DNA of 13,871 bases from an uncultured Chloroflexota bacterium (GCA_902827055.1 CADEHD010000027.1:1-13871); one strand, 5' to 3'; positions 6,709 to 13,871 are shown, numbered from the stretch's first letter. The notes: generated by a model from the sequence alone, not told the origin. Translations and numbers: made by a program.

Positions 6709-6893
6709 TAGTCCACTTCCTCCAGCGACACCATGTGGCGGACCTTGTCCCACATCCCGCGCACCGCGCGAGTGTCATCGTGTTCCACCGTCTGGTGCAG
6801 CTTGCGCAGTCCCAGTGCACGCACCGTAGCGCGCTGGTCCTTCGGCAACCCGATACCAGATCGGTACCAGGTCATTCGCAGCTTGCTAGCCAT
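6708..6893 (-). CDS. rpmD: 50S ribosomal protein L30
   Basis: L30 is a small large-subunit protein with a ferredoxin-like fold. The 61-residue frame contains the family pattern: KLRMTWYRSGIGLPKDQRAT, then VRALGLRKLHQTVEHDDTRA and VRGMWDKVRHMVSLEEV. Length is normal. TAGGAA lies about seven bases before the ATG, and the stop overlaps the GTG start of rplO by one base. Position between rpsE and rplO is the classical spc order. Confidence 0.96.
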   Translation of the reverse strand: MASKLRMTWYRSGIGLPKDQRATVRALGLRKLHQTVEHDDTRAVRGMWDKVRHMVSLEEVD

Positions 6894-6910
6894 CGTCGTT
6901 CCTACCTGTC

Positions 6911-7480
6911 TCAGGCCGTGGCGCCGGCGGCCTGAGCGGCCGCGAGCTGCAGGCGACGCGCGCGCGCGTAGCCCGGCTGCCGCAACCCCTTGAGGCCCTC
7001 GATCGCCGCACGCGCGGTGTTCACCGGGTTGTTCGACCCGAGCGACTTCGTGAGCACGTCGTGGACGCCTGCGGCCTCCATGACAGCACGCACCGCGCCA
7101 CCCGCGATGAGGCCCGTACCGGCCGAGGCCGGTCGGATGACCACCTTCGAGGCCTTGAACAGCGCGACGGTGTCGTGAGCGACCGTCCCGTCACGCATCG
7201 GCACCTGGAACATCGCCCGCCGCGCGATGACGCCACCCTTGCGAATGGCCTCGGGCACCTCGTTGGCACGGCCCATGCCGAAACCCACGCGCCCGGCACC
7301 ATCTCCGACGACCACGATCGCCGTGAACGAGAAGCGTCGACCGCCCTTGACCACTTTGGCCACGCGGTTGATGAAGACCACCTTCTCGATGAACTCCGGC
7401 GCTTCCTCTTCCTGGTCACCGCGACGGCGCTCTCGACGGCCGCCGCCTCGCTCACCTCGGGCCGTGCGCTGGCTGACCAT
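6911..7480 (-). CDS. rpsE: 30S ribosomal protein S5
   Basis: S5 lies at the mRNA entry side of the small subunit next to S4 and contributes to decoding accuracy and mRNA unwinding. The 189-residue frame has a low-complexity Arg/Gly/Glu N-terminus (1-29), the double-stranded-RNA-binding-like domain (EFIEKVVFINRVAKVVKGGR, VVVGDGAGRVGFGMGRANEV, PEAIRKG), and the second domain with RPASAGTGLIAGGAVRAVME and KSLGSNNPVNTARAAIEGL. The Ala-rich tail is short. The ATG overlaps the rplR stop as TAATG, with GGAG seven bases upstream, so coupling to rplR translation is expected. Confidence 0.97.
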   Translation of the reverse strand: MVSQRTARGERGGGRRERRRGDQEEEAPEFIEKVVFINRVAKVVKGGRRFSFTAIVVVGDGAGRVGFGMGRANEVPEAIRKGGVIARRAMFQVPMRDGTVAHDTVALFKASKVVIRPASAGTGLIAGGAVRAVMEAAGVHDVLTKSLGSNNPVNTARAAIEGLKGLRQPGYARARRLQLAAAQAAGATA

Positions 7481-7839
7481 TAGAACTCCAGCCCTTCTTC
7501 GCGCGCGGCATCCGCGAGCGCCTGCATGCGGCCTGCGTATCGGAACCCACCGCGGTCGAAGACCACGGCCGAGGCCCCGGCAGCCCTGGCTCGCTGCGCG
7601 ACGCGACGCCCGACCTCCTGAGCCCGCGCGACCTTCGTCGCGGAGCCCGTGCGGAGGTCGGCCTCGACGTCGGAGGCCGATGCCAGCGTGCGCCCGGCCA
7701 CGTCATCGATGACCTGGGCGTAGATGTGCTGATTCGAGCGGTACACCGCCAGCCGCGGGCGCTGGGGTGTGCCGTTGACGCGCTTGCGAATGCTCCGGTG
7801 GCGCCGGATGCGCGCAGACGAGGACGTCTTGGTGCTCAT
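7480..7839 (-). CDS. rplR: 50S ribosomal protein L18
   Basis: L18 binds 5S rRNA and helps dock it into the central protuberance together with L5. The 119-residue frame shows a basic N-terminus (ARIRRHRSIRKRVNGTPQRP), then RLAVYRSNQHIYAQVIDDVA, ARAQEVGRRVAQRARAAGAS and the C-terminal signature VVFDRGGFRYAGRMQALADA. Length is typical. AAGGGGAG lies about seven bases before the ATG. The stop overlaps the rpsE start by one base. Confidence 0.97.
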   Translation of the reverse strand: MSTKTSSSARIRRHRSIRKRVNGTPQRPRLAVYRSNQHIYAQVIDDVAGRTLASASDVEADLRTGSATKVARAQEVGRRVAQRARAAGASAVVFDRGGFRYAGRMQALADAAREEGLEF

Positions 7840-7851
7840 CTCACGCTCCCC

Positions 7852-8388
7852 TTACCTGCTGGCCTTGCCGGCCTTGATGCGGATGCGCTCACCCTGGTAC
7901 CGAATCCCCTTGCCGCGATACGGCTCGGGCGAGCGGACCTTGCGCACCAGGGCGGCCTGCTGGCCGACCACCTGCTTGTCGATGCCGCTGATGTGCAGTC
8001 GTGTCGGGGTTTCCACCTCGAACACGGCGCCTGGCAGCGGCGTCATCTCGACCGGGTGCGAGTAGCCCACCGTGAGCAGGAGGTTGGTGCCTCGAAGCTC
8101 TGCGCGGTAACCGGTCCCGATGATCTCGAGCGACTTCCGGAAGCCCTGCGACACGCCCTGCACCATGTTCGCGATGAGTGCTCGCGTCAGGCCGTGCAGC
8201 GCGCGCACCGTCGGTGCATCCGACGGCCGCGTCACGATGACCTGGCCATCCTCCAGCGTGACCCGGATCTCCGGGTGAATGTCGTGACTGAGCTCGCCTC
8301 GCGGACCGCGCACAGCGCAGTGCTGACCATCTAACGAGATGGTCACGTCCCCGGGAACCTCGATCGGCAAGCGGCCGACGCGTGACAT
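7852..8388 (-). CDS. rplF: 50S ribosomal protein L6
   Basis: L6 sits near the factor-binding stalk base of the large subunit and contacts the sarcin-ricin loop region. The 178-residue frame has the two repeated alpha-beta domains: MSRVGRLPIEVPGDVTISLD at the start, RALHGLTRALIANMVQGVSQ GF, LEIIGTGYRAELRG between the domains, and the C-terminal signature SPEPYRGKGIRYQGERIRIK. GAGGAG lies six bases before the ATG. Length, order and start are all standard for the family. Confidence 0.97.
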   Translation of the reverse strand: MSRVGRLPIEVPGDVTISLDGQHCAVRGPRGELSHDIHPEIRVTLEDGQVIVTRPSDAPTVRALHGLTRALIANMVQGVSQGFRKSLEIIGTGYRAELRGTNLLLTVGYSHPVEMTPLPGAVFEVETPTRLHISGIDKQVVGQQAALVRKVRSPEPYRGKGIRYQGERIRIKAGKASR

Positions 8389-8410
8389 CGTCTACTCCTC
8401 TAGTCCCGTG

Positions 8411-8809
8411 CTACCAGACGTAGCAGAGGACTTCGCCGCCGATCTTGCGGCGCCACGCCTCCTGGCCGGACATGACGCCCTGGGGCGTGCTCATGACCGC
8501 GATCCCCAGCCCACCGAAGACGCGCGGGATCTCGCGCTGGTTGACGTAGACACGCAGCCCGGGACGCGACACGCGTCGAATCCCGGCGAGGACCGCACGA
8601 CGGTTCTCGTCATAGGTGAGTTGCAGATTGAGGAACGAGCGTGGTCCCTCGCTCTCCTCACTGAACCCGGAAATGAAGCCCTCGTCCTGCAGAACCCGCG
8701 CGATGTTCCGCTTCACGTTCGAGGCCGGCATGCGGACACTGGAGTGTCGCGCCTGCGCCGCGTTGCGAATGCGGGTGAACATGTCTGCGAGCGGATCGGA
8801 CATCGTCAT
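8411..8809 (-). CDS. rpsH: 30S ribosomal protein S8
   Basis: S8 binds the central domain of 16S rRNA and is needed for platform assembly; in E. coli it represses the spc operon by binding near the rplE start. The 132-residue frame begins MTMSDPLADMFTRIRNAAQA and ends with the RNA-binding signature GLGIAVMSTPQGVMSGQEAW followed by GGEVLCYVW, which is nearly invariant. The start could be the first ATG (AGGGG six bases upstream) or the third codon, also ATG. The 54-base gap before it, after rpsN, holds purine-rich stretches but no clear regulatory structure. Confidence 0.97.
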   Translation of the reverse strand: MTMSDPLADMFTRIRNAAQARHSSVRMPASNVKRNIARVLQDEGFISGFSEESEGPRSFLNLQLTYDENRRAVLAGIRRVSRPGLRVYVNQREIPRVFGGLGIAVMSTPQGVMSGQEAWRRKIGGEVLCYVW

Positions 8810-8863
8810 GCGGTGCCCCTGCCCTTCGCTCCCTCGAACTCGATCATGCGTGAGCGCATCGCG

Positions 8864-9067
8864 TTACCACGACGCCTTCTTGACGCCCGGGAGCTTGCCC
8901 TGGTTCGCCAGTTCACGGAAACAGATACGGCACATGCCAAACTTCCGCATGAACGCCCGCGGGCGACCACACGGGCGGTCCACCCACACGACGGGACAGC
9001 GGTTCTTCTCGCGCGTCGTGAATTTCGCCGTGCGATTCGCCTTGGCGATCTGCGACATTTTCGCCAT
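8864..9067 (-). CDS. rpsN: 30S ribosomal protein S14 (short zinc form with enlarged knuckle)
   Basis: S14 is a small-subunit head protein near the A and P sites. The frame gives 67 residues, against 61 for the standard zinc-type protein. It begins MAKMSQIAKANRTAKF and ends FRELANQGKLPGVKKASW, both matching the type-Z family closely. The four zinc cysteines are C24, C33, C46 and C49, so the spacing is CX8CX12CX2C; the standard is CX2CX12CX2C at 24, 27, 40 and 43. The six extra residues lie wholly inside the first knuckle (PVVWVDRP), while both flanks align without any other gap. The reading frame is intact around the insertion. GAGG lies nine bases upstream, and the gene starts three bases after the rplE stop. 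Confidence 0.95.
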   Translation of the reverse strand: MAKMSQIAKANRTAKFTTREKNRCPVVWVDRPCGRPRAFMRKFGMCRICFRELANQGKLPGVKKASW

Positions 9068-9070
9068 CGC

Positions 9071-9634
9071 CTACGACCTCCTCGTGAACGGCATGCCGAG
9101 GAGTTCCAGCAGCCGCTTGCCTTCTTCATCCGTCTCCGCGGTGGTGACCACGTTGATCTGCATGCCACGCACGCGATCGACGCTGTCGAAGGACACCTCG
9201 GGGAAGATCAGTTGTTCGGTAAGACCCAGCGAGTAGTTGCCACGCCCATCGAAGGCATCGGGCGGGACGCCGCGGAAGTCGCGCACCCTGGGGAGCGCGG
9301 CGTTCATCAGCCGGTCGAGGAACTCCCACATCCGGTCGCCGCGCAGGGTCAGCATGACCCCGATGGGGTTCCCCTCGCGGAGGCGGAACTGCGCGATCGA
9401 CTTGCGCGCCCGCGTTACGACCGGGCGCTGCCCGGTGATCGTCGCGAGGTCGCGCACGGCCGACTCGACCGCGTTCCCGTCGGTGAGCGCCTCGCCCAGT
9501 CCGATGTTGATGCCCACCTTCTGCAGGTTGGGCACGCGCATCGGGTTCGGGTAGGCGAACTCCTCCTGGAGCTTCGGCACGATCTCGGCGCGATAGCGCT
9601 GCTTGAGCCGGGGGAGAGACGTTGCGGTGACCAT
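9071..9634 (-). CDS. rplE: 50S ribosomal protein L5
   Basis: L5 binds 5S rRNA in the central protuberance and contacts S13 and the P-site tRNA. From the ATG that overlaps the rplX stop (TAATG) the product is 187 residues and opens MVTATSLPRLKQRYRAEIVP. Family motifs follow: NPMRVPNLQKVGINIGLGEA, TGQRPVVTRARKSIAQFRLREG, GVMLTLRGDRMWEFLDRL, ALPRVRDFRGVPPDAFDGRG and GLTEQLIFPEVSFD. The frame is open upstream to 10039, but those residues come from antisense-like reading of rplX and rplN and are not L5. GGGAGAGAC... lies downstream of the start, so initiation probably relies on coupling with rplX. Confidence 0.97.
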   Translation of the reverse strand: MVTATSLPRLKQRYRAEIVPKLQEEFAYPNPMRVPNLQKVGINIGLGEALTDGNAVESAVRDLATITGQRPVVTRARKSIAQFRLREGNPIGVMLTLRGDRMWEFLDRLMNAALPRVRDFRGVPPDAFDGRGNYSLGLTEQLIFPEVSFDSVDRVRGMQINVVTTAETDEEGKRLLELLGMPFTRRS

Positions 9635-9951
9635 TAGTCGATCGCCTCGTTGCACTTCTTGCAGTAGCGGACCTTGCGGCCGTCCTCGAGGAGCCGGAAC
9701 CCGACCCGCACCGCCTGGCTGCACGATCGGCAGACCACGCGCACGTTCGAGGCGTGCAGTGGCGCCTCGACGACCAGGATCTGCGACGGCTCCAGCTGCG
9801 AGCGCGCGCGGCGGTGCTTCTTCACCATGTTGGCGCCCGTCACGATGACGCGCCCCTCCTTGGTGAGCACCGAGCGCACCTCGCCGCGGCGGCCCTTGTC
9901 CTTGCCCGTCATGACCTGGACGGTGTCGTTGCGGCGCACCTTGGCAGCCAT
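9634..9951 (-). CDS. rplX: 50S ribosomal protein L24 with two CXXC pairs
   Basis: L24 is an assembly initiator for the large subunit. The 105-residue product has the KOW motif near the start (VRRNDTVQVMTGKDKGRRGE) and NMVKKHRRAR. The C-terminal half carries two CXXC pairs, C74/C77 and C97/C100, in VVCRSCSQAVRVGFRLLEDG and RYCKKCNEAID, consistent with a zinc ribbon; the E. coli and Bacillus proteins lack these cysteines. I chose the ATG at 9949-9951, which overlaps the rplN stop as TGATG and has GGAGG seven bases upstream; the GTG one codon earlier is a less likely start. The stop overlaps the rplE ATG by one base. Confidence 0.96.
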   Translation of the reverse strand: MAAKVRRNDTVQVMTGKDKGRRGEVRSVLTKEGRVIVTGANMVKKHRRARSQLEPSQILVVEAPLHASNVRVVCRSCSQAVRVGFRLLEDGRKVRYCKKCNEAID

Positions 9952-10322
9952 CACAGCACCTCCGGAGCAAGCGAGATGATGCGCATGAACTGGCGGTCGC
10001 GCAGCTCGCGGGCCACCGGCCCGAAGATGCGCGTTCCACGCGGGTTTCCGGCCTTGTCAGCGATGATCACCGCTGCGTTCTCGTCGAAGCGAATCGTCGA
10101 GCCATCCGGACGCTGGATGGGCTTTGCGACGCGAACCACGACGGCCCGCACCACGTCACCCTTCTTCACGTTGCTGTTCGGCTGCGCCTCCTTGACCGTG
10201 GCGATGATGATGTCGCCCACGCTCGCGTAGCGCCGTCGAGTGCCCCCGAGCACGCGGATGCAGAGGATCTCCCTCGCGCCGGAGTTGTCCGCGACCTTGA
10301 GTCGCGTCTCCTGCTGGATCAT
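9951..10322 (-). CDS. rplN: 50S ribosomal protein L14
   Basis: L14 lies at the subunit interface of the large subunit, forming bridges with 16S rRNA; it is also the docking site of the silencing factor RsfS. The 123-residue frame opens MIQQETRLKVADNSGAREIL and contains GDIIIATVKEAQPNSNVKKG, VVRAVVVRVAKPIQRPDGS, RFDENAAVIIADKAGNPRGT and RIFGPVARELRDRQFMRIIS, essentially the whole family consensus. The start overlaps the rpsQ stop by four bases (ATGA), with GGTGGAG upstream. It is the first gene of the classical spc operon, but no promoter or terminator separates it from rpsQ here. Confidence 0.98.
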   Translation of the reverse strand: MIQQETRLKVADNSGAREILCIRVLGGTRRRYASVGDIIIATVKEAQPNSNVKKGDVVRAVVVRVAKPIQRPDGSTIRFDENAAVIIADKAGNPRGTRIFGPVARELRDRQFMRIISLAPEVL

Positions 10323-10711
10323 TCGGCGGCTCCACCCTCCGCGGGCGCGCCGTCACCGGTCGCCTCGGCAGCATGGGCGGCGCTGCGCTGCACCTCGTTG
10401 ACCAGCGCGCGGTCGATCTCGGTCGCGGCGACCTCGGCGACGTCGCGCTCGGTCAGCACGTCGATGAGCTGCCAGCGCTTCAGCTTGCTGATCGGACGGC
10501 ACTCCTCGATGCGCACCGTGTCACCGACGGTGGCGCGGTTCTCCGGGTCGTGCACCTGGTAGCGCTTCGTGGAGCGGATGACCTTGTGGTAGAGGCGGTG
10601 CCGCTTGGCACGCACCACCGCCACGATCACGGTCTTGTCGTTCTTGTCGGACACCACCGTGCCGATGCGACTCTTGCGATTGACGGCCGCCGGGGCCTGC
10701 TCGGTGGTCAT
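10319..10711 (-). CDS. rpsQ: 30S ribosomal protein S17 with long C-terminal tail
   Basis: S17 is a primary 16S rRNA binder of the small-subunit body with an OB fold. The core occupies residues about 12-88: RKSRIGTVVSDKNDKTVIVA, KRHRLYHKVIRSTKRYQVHD, VGDTVRIEECRPISKLKRWQ and LIDVL. The usual protein is about 80 to 90 residues; this one has 130, with about 42 residues added after the core. The added part is first helix-like (ERDVAEVAATEIDRALVNEV) and then Ala/Gly/Glu-rich (about 108-130) and acidic. The frame is uninterrupted and its stop overlaps the rplN start by four bases, so the tail looks genuine. AGGGA lies a few bases before the ATG, inside the end of rpmC. Confidence 0.95.
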   Translation of the reverse strand: MTTEQAPAAVNRKSRIGTVVSDKNDKTVIVAVVRAKRHRLYHKVIRSTKRYQVHDPENRATVGDTVRIEECRPISKLKRWQLIDVLTERDVAEVAATEIDRALVNEVQRSAAHAAEATGDGAPAEGGAAE

Positions 10712-10947
10712 GCGTTCCCTCGTTCTGCGGCTGCGGCGTCAGCCTCTGCGAGAATCTGGCGCTCCTTCAGGAGCGTCTTGATCCGGGCGATACGGAGTCG
10801 CGCCTTGTGGACCTGCGAGTTGTCAGCAAGCTGGCGCGTTGCCGCCTGAAAGCGCAGGTTGAACATCGACTCGTGCGCGGCCTCGAGGTCTGCGCGCAAC
10901 TCGACGTCGCTACGGCCGCGCAGGTTCTGCGTCTCTGCAGCGGGCAT
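10708..10947 (-). CDS. rpmC: 50S ribosomal protein L29
   Basis: L29 is a two-helix protein beside the peptide exit tunnel and, with L23, forms the docking site for trigger factor and SRP. The 79-residue frame holds LRGRSDVELRADLEAAHESM, FNLRFQAATRQLADNSQVHK and ARLRIARIKTLLKERQ, the coiled-coil hairpin of the family. About 12 to 15 Ala/Glu-rich residues (AEADAAAAERGNA) extend beyond the usual end near residue 65. The ATG overlaps the rplP stop as TAATG, with GAGGAGGGG five bases upstream; the stop overlaps rpsQ by four bases. Confidence 0.96.
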   Translation of the reverse strand: MPAAETQNLRGRSDVELRADLEAAHESMFNLRFQAATRQLADNSQVHKARLRIARIKTLLKERQILAEADAAAAERGNA

Positions 10948-11363
10948 TAGAACCCCTCCTCGCGCGGAATGACCTTGGTCGCCACGGGCAGCTTGTGGTG
11001 CGCGCGCCGGAACGCCTCGCGGACCGCCTCCTCGGAGACGCCGGAGACCTCGAACATCACACGGCCGCGCTTCACGACCGCGACCCAGTGGTCGACGGCA
11101 CCCTTGCCCTTGCCCATGCGAACCTCGACGGGCTTACTCGTCACGGGCTTGTCCGGGAAGATGCGAATCCAGACCTTCCCACCACGCTTCAGCGAGCCCG
11201 TGATCGCGCGTCGTGCCGACTCGATCTGGCGCGAGTCGATCCACGCGGTCTCCTGGGCCTGCAGCCCCCACTCGCCGAAGGACACTGCGCTTCCGCTGTC
11301 GGCCATCCCCCGGCGCTTGCCGCGGAACTGCCGACGGTACTTCGTCCGACGAGGCATCAACAT
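10947..11363 (-). CDS. rplP: 50S ribosomal protein L16
   Basis: L16 organises the A-tRNA binding region of the large subunit and is important for peptidyl-transferase centre maturation. The 138-residue frame begins MLMPRRTKYRRQFRGKRRGM and continues with SFGEWGLQAQETAWIDSRQI, ESARRAITGSLKRGGKVWIR, FPDKPVTSKPVEVRMGKGKG and KLPVATKVI. All are in family order and length is normal. The first ATG (11363) is preferred over the third codon, also ATG, because most homologues begin MLMP. A GGGGACGGA purine stretch precedes it in the 30-base gap after rpsC. Confidence 0.97.
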   Translation of the reverse strand: MLMPRRTKYRRQFRGKRRGMADSGSAVSFGEWGLQAQETAWIDSRQIESARRAITGSLKRGGKVWIRIFPDKPVTSKPVEVRMGKGKGAVDHWVAVVKRGRVMFEVSGVSEEAVREAFRRAHHKLPVATKVIPREEGF

Positions 11364-11393
11364 GGCGGTGTTCCGTCCCCGCTTCTCGGCGTG

Positions 11394-12065
11394 CTACTCG
11401 GAGGCCGACGAGGTGGTTACGAGGTCGAGCGGCGTCTGGCCCGGCGTGTAGTCGCCCTTGTAGAGCCAGCACTTCACCCCGATGACACCGAACGTCGTGT
11501 GCGCCTTCGCGAATCCGAAGTCGATATCGGCGCGGAGCGTGTGCAGCGGCACGCGGCCCTGCATCTCCTGCTCCGACCGGGACATCTCGCTACCGCCGAG
11601 GCGCCCGCTGATCTTGACGCGGCAACCCAGCGCGCCACGCCCCATCGTGCGTTGCACGGCCTGCTTCATCGCGCGCCGGAAGGCCACGCGGCGCTCCAGC
11701 TGATCTGCGACAGACTGCGCCACGAGCTGCGCGTCCATCTCGGGCACGCGCACCTCTTCGATGTTGAGACGGATGCGACGGTCCGTCGCGCCCTGCAACA
11801 GCTGCCGCAGGCGCTCGGCGTTCTGGCCGCCACGCCCAATGACGATGCCTGGCTTGGCGGTCTTGACCGTCATGGTGATCTGGTTGGCGTTGCGCTCCAT
11901 CAGCACCTGGCTGATCGATGCGTCCGCGAGCGTCGTCTCGATCAGCCGGCGCAGCCGGAGATCCTCGTGCAGCAGCGTGCTGTACTCGCGCTCGCTGAAC
12001 CAGCGCGACTGCCAGTCGCGCATGATGCCGACGCGGAACCCGTAGGGATGTACTTTTCGGCCCAT
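11394..12065 (-). CDS. rpsC: 30S ribosomal protein S3
   Basis: S3 forms part of the mRNA entry tunnel of the small subunit and has mRNA helicase activity with S4 and S5. The 223-residue frame opens MGRKVHPYGFRVGIMRDWQS. A type II KH domain contains KPGIVIGRGGQNAERLRQLL with the GXXG loop at 77-80, and the C-terminal domain has RAMKQAVQRTMGRGALGCRV, KISGRLGGSEMSRSE and TLRADIDFGFAKAHTTFGVI followed by GVKCWLYKGD. Length is normal for lineages with a short tail. The gene lies 30 bases after rplV; AGGA about seven bases upstream serves as ribosome binding site. Confidence 0.97.
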   Translation of the reverse strand: MGRKVHPYGFRVGIMRDWQSRWFSEREYSTLLHEDLRLRRLIETTLADASISQVLMERNANQITMTVKTAKPGIVIGRGGQNAERLRQLLQGATDRRIRLNIEEVRVPEMDAQLVAQSVADQLERRVAFRRAMKQAVQRTMGRGALGCRVKISGRLGGSEMSRSEQEMQGRVPLHTLRADIDFGFAKAHTTFGVIGVKCWLYKGDYTPGQTPLDLVTTSSASE

Positions 12066-12095
12066 CAGCCGTCCTGTTCTCTCGTCGTCCGCGCG

Positions 12096-12437
12096 CTAGA
12101 AGCGGTCGTCGCCCTCGACGACCACTGCGATGTGGCTGTAGCGCTTCAACTGCGGCGCCACTCGACCGCGCGAGCGAGGTCGAAACCGCTTCAGCGTCCG
12201 GGCATCGTCGGCAACCGCGCGCTTCACGATTAGCCGGTCCGGGTTCAGGTTGTGGTTGTTCTCAGCGTTCGCCGCGGCCGAGCGCACCAGCTTCAGCAGG
12301 ATGCGCGCCGTGCGGTGAGGCATGAACTCCAGCAAACCCAGGGCCTCGAACACCGAGCGCCCCTTGATGGCCTCGCAGACCAGTCGCGCCTTGCGAGGCG
12401 CCACCGGCTGGTTCGAGGCGAGTGCACGCACTTCCAT
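12096..12437 (-). CDS. rplV: 50S ribosomal protein L22
   Basis: L22 lines the polypeptide exit tunnel through a long beta hairpin; changes in that loop give macrolide resistance in other bacteria. The 113-residue frame shows PVAPRKARLVCEAIKGRSVF, EALGLLEFMPHRTARILLKL, SAAANAENNHNLNPDRLIV and the hairpin region RPRSRGRVAPQLKRYSHIAV. No insertion or deletion in the loop is apparent against the usual RxxGRxxxxxKRxSHI pattern. GAGGTAAG overlaps the rpsS stop seven to eight bases before the ATG. Confidence 0.97.
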   Translation of the reverse strand: MEVRALASNQPVAPRKARLVCEAIKGRSVFEALGLLEFMPHRTARILLKLVRSAAANAENNHNLNPDRLIVKRAVADDARTLKRFRPRSRGRVAPQLKRYSHIAVVVEGDDRF

Positions 12438-12442
12438 CGTTC

Positions 12443-12727
12443 TTACCTCGTCCTCGACGTGCTCTCGTCGCGACCGCGGTGCCCGCGGAACGTGCGGGTG
12501 AAGGCAAACTCGCCGAGCTTGTGTCCGACCATGTTCTCGGTGCAGAACACCGGCACGTGACGTCGCCCGTCGTGCACGGCGATCGTGAGCCCAACCATCT
12601 CCGGCAGCACGGTTGAAGCTCGCGACCAGGTGCGGATCACCTCTTTGCGACCCGAGGCCTGGGCCGCCTCGACCTTCTTCATGAGCTTGTCCGAGACGAA
12701 CGGCCCCTTCTTCGTAGAGCGCGACAT
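12443..12727 (-). CDS. rpsS: 30S ribosomal protein S19
   Basis: S19 sits in the small-subunit head with S13 and contacts the A-site tRNA region. The 94-residue frame begins MSRSTKKGPFVSDKLMKKVE and contains IRTWSRASTVLPEMVGLTIA, VHDGRRHVPVFCTENMVGHK and LGEFAFTRTFRGH, all close to the family consensus. The C-terminus is short and polar. GGAGGTAG, a strong ribosome binding site, overlaps the rplB stop; the two genes are three bases apart. Confidence 0.97.
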   Translation of the reverse strand: MSRSTKKGPFVSDKLMKKVEAAQASGRKEVIRTWSRASTVLPEMVGLTIAVHDGRRHVPVFCTENMVGHKLGEFAFTRTFRGHRGRDESTSRTR

Positions 12728-12730
12728 GGA

Positions 12731-13567
<837 letters not shown>

Positions 13568-13570
13568 TCG

Positions 13571-13870
13571 CTAGATCCCCTCGAAGAGCTGGATCTGGTC
13601 GCCGGCGCGCAGAGTCACCACGGCCTTCTTCCAGTCTGGCTGCTGACCGCCACGACGGCGGCCCATGCGCTTGATCTTGCCGCGGACCCGCATGGTGTTG
13701 ACGGCTTCAACGTGGACGTTGAACGCCTTCTCCACGGCCTCGCGGATCTGCAGCTTGTTGGCGGCCAACGCCACCGCGAAGGCGTACTTGTTGTGGCTCG
13801 CGAGCATGGTGGTCTTCTCGGTGACCAGGGGTCGCCGGAGCACCTCGTACGGGTGAATCGCCTTCGGCAT
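13571..13870 (-). CDS. rplW: 50S ribosomal protein L23
   Basis: L23 lies at the exit of the peptide tunnel and is the main docking site for trigger factor and the signal recognition particle. The 99-residue frame begins MPKAIHPYEVLRRPLVTEKT and contains NKYAFAVALAANKLQIREAV, EKAFNVHVEAVNTMRVRGK and the basic loop KIKRMGRRRGGQQPDWKKAV, then VTLRAGDQIQLFEGI. The protein looks complete at 99 residues, but only one base upstream of the ATG is in the window, so a start slightly further out cannot be excluded. rplD, rplC and rpsJ would be expected beyond the right edge. Confidence 0.95.
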   Translation of the reverse strand: MPKAIHPYEVLRRPLVTEKTTMLASHNKYAFAVALAANKLQIREAVEKAFNVHVEAVNTMRVRGKIKRMGRRRGGQQPDWKKAVVTLRAGDQIQLFEGI

Positions 13871-13871
13871 C

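Noticed and set aside
8339..9637. 432-codon open frame on the plus strand
   Set aside because: It lies antisense to rpsH, rpsN and rplE, which are unmistakable. The product is low-complexity Arg/His/Leu sequence without a recognisable domain, as expected from GC-rich coding DNA read backwards.
9635..10039. N-terminal extension of the rplE frame up to 10039
   Set aside because: It overlaps rplX and rplN out of frame; the residues are Arg/Gly/Ala-rich and unlike L5, and the ATG at 9634 gives a normal L5.
10995..12233. 412-codon open frame on the plus strand
   Set aside because: Antisense to rplP, rpsC and rplV; rich in His, Arg, Leu and Ala, no family motif and no separate ribosome binding site of note.

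Overview
The window is one uninterrupted stretch of the bacterial S10-spc-alpha ribosomal-protein supercluster, entirely on the minus strand, so transcription runs from high to low coordinates. I read 28 protein genes: 27 look full length, and rplQ is cut by the left edge. No gene on the plus strand is convincing; the long plus-strand open frames are antisense shadows of the ribosomal genes in GC-rich DNA. I see no RNA gene, mobile element, CRISPR array, phage gene, promoter or rho-independent terminator. No intergenic gap exceeds about 60 bases.

Layout in transcription order: (1) the end of the S10 block, rplW, rplB, rpsS, rplV, rpsC, rplP, rpmC, rpsQ; (2) the spc block, rplN, rplX, rplE, rpsN, rpsH, rplF, rplR, rpsE, rpmD, rplO, secY; (3) the link block common in Gram-positive and related phyla, adk, map, infA, rpmJ; (4) the alpha block, rpsM, rpsK, rpsD, rpoA, rplQ. 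Together these build both ribosomal subunits, supply the Sec translocon channel, adenylate kinase, methionine aminopeptidase, initiation factor 1 and the RNA polymerase alpha subunit. Nine gene pairs overlap by 1 or 4 bases (TAATG, TGATG, TAGTG or ATGA), which fits translational coupling on a long polycistronic message.

Organism: a high-GC bacterium. The order secY-adk-map-infA-rpmJ-rpsM-rpsK-rpsD-rpoA-rplQ, the cysteine-bearing S4, S14, L36 and L24, the S4 C-terminus ending in EYYSR, and the style of the RpoA and S3 sequences most resemble Chloroflexota from memory. This is an inference; no search was possible and other deep phyla are not excluded.

I found no undescribed system; the locus is core housekeeping. 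What deserves a second look is protein-level variation: a six-residue insertion inside the first zinc knuckle of S14 (CX8C instead of CX2C), a zinc-finger loop in S4 shortened by six residues that looks intermediate between the zinc and zinc-free forms, an Ala/Pro linker plus putative helix added after the RpoA C-terminal domain, long tails on S17, IF1 and L29, and a small inverted repeat between rpsD and rpoA.
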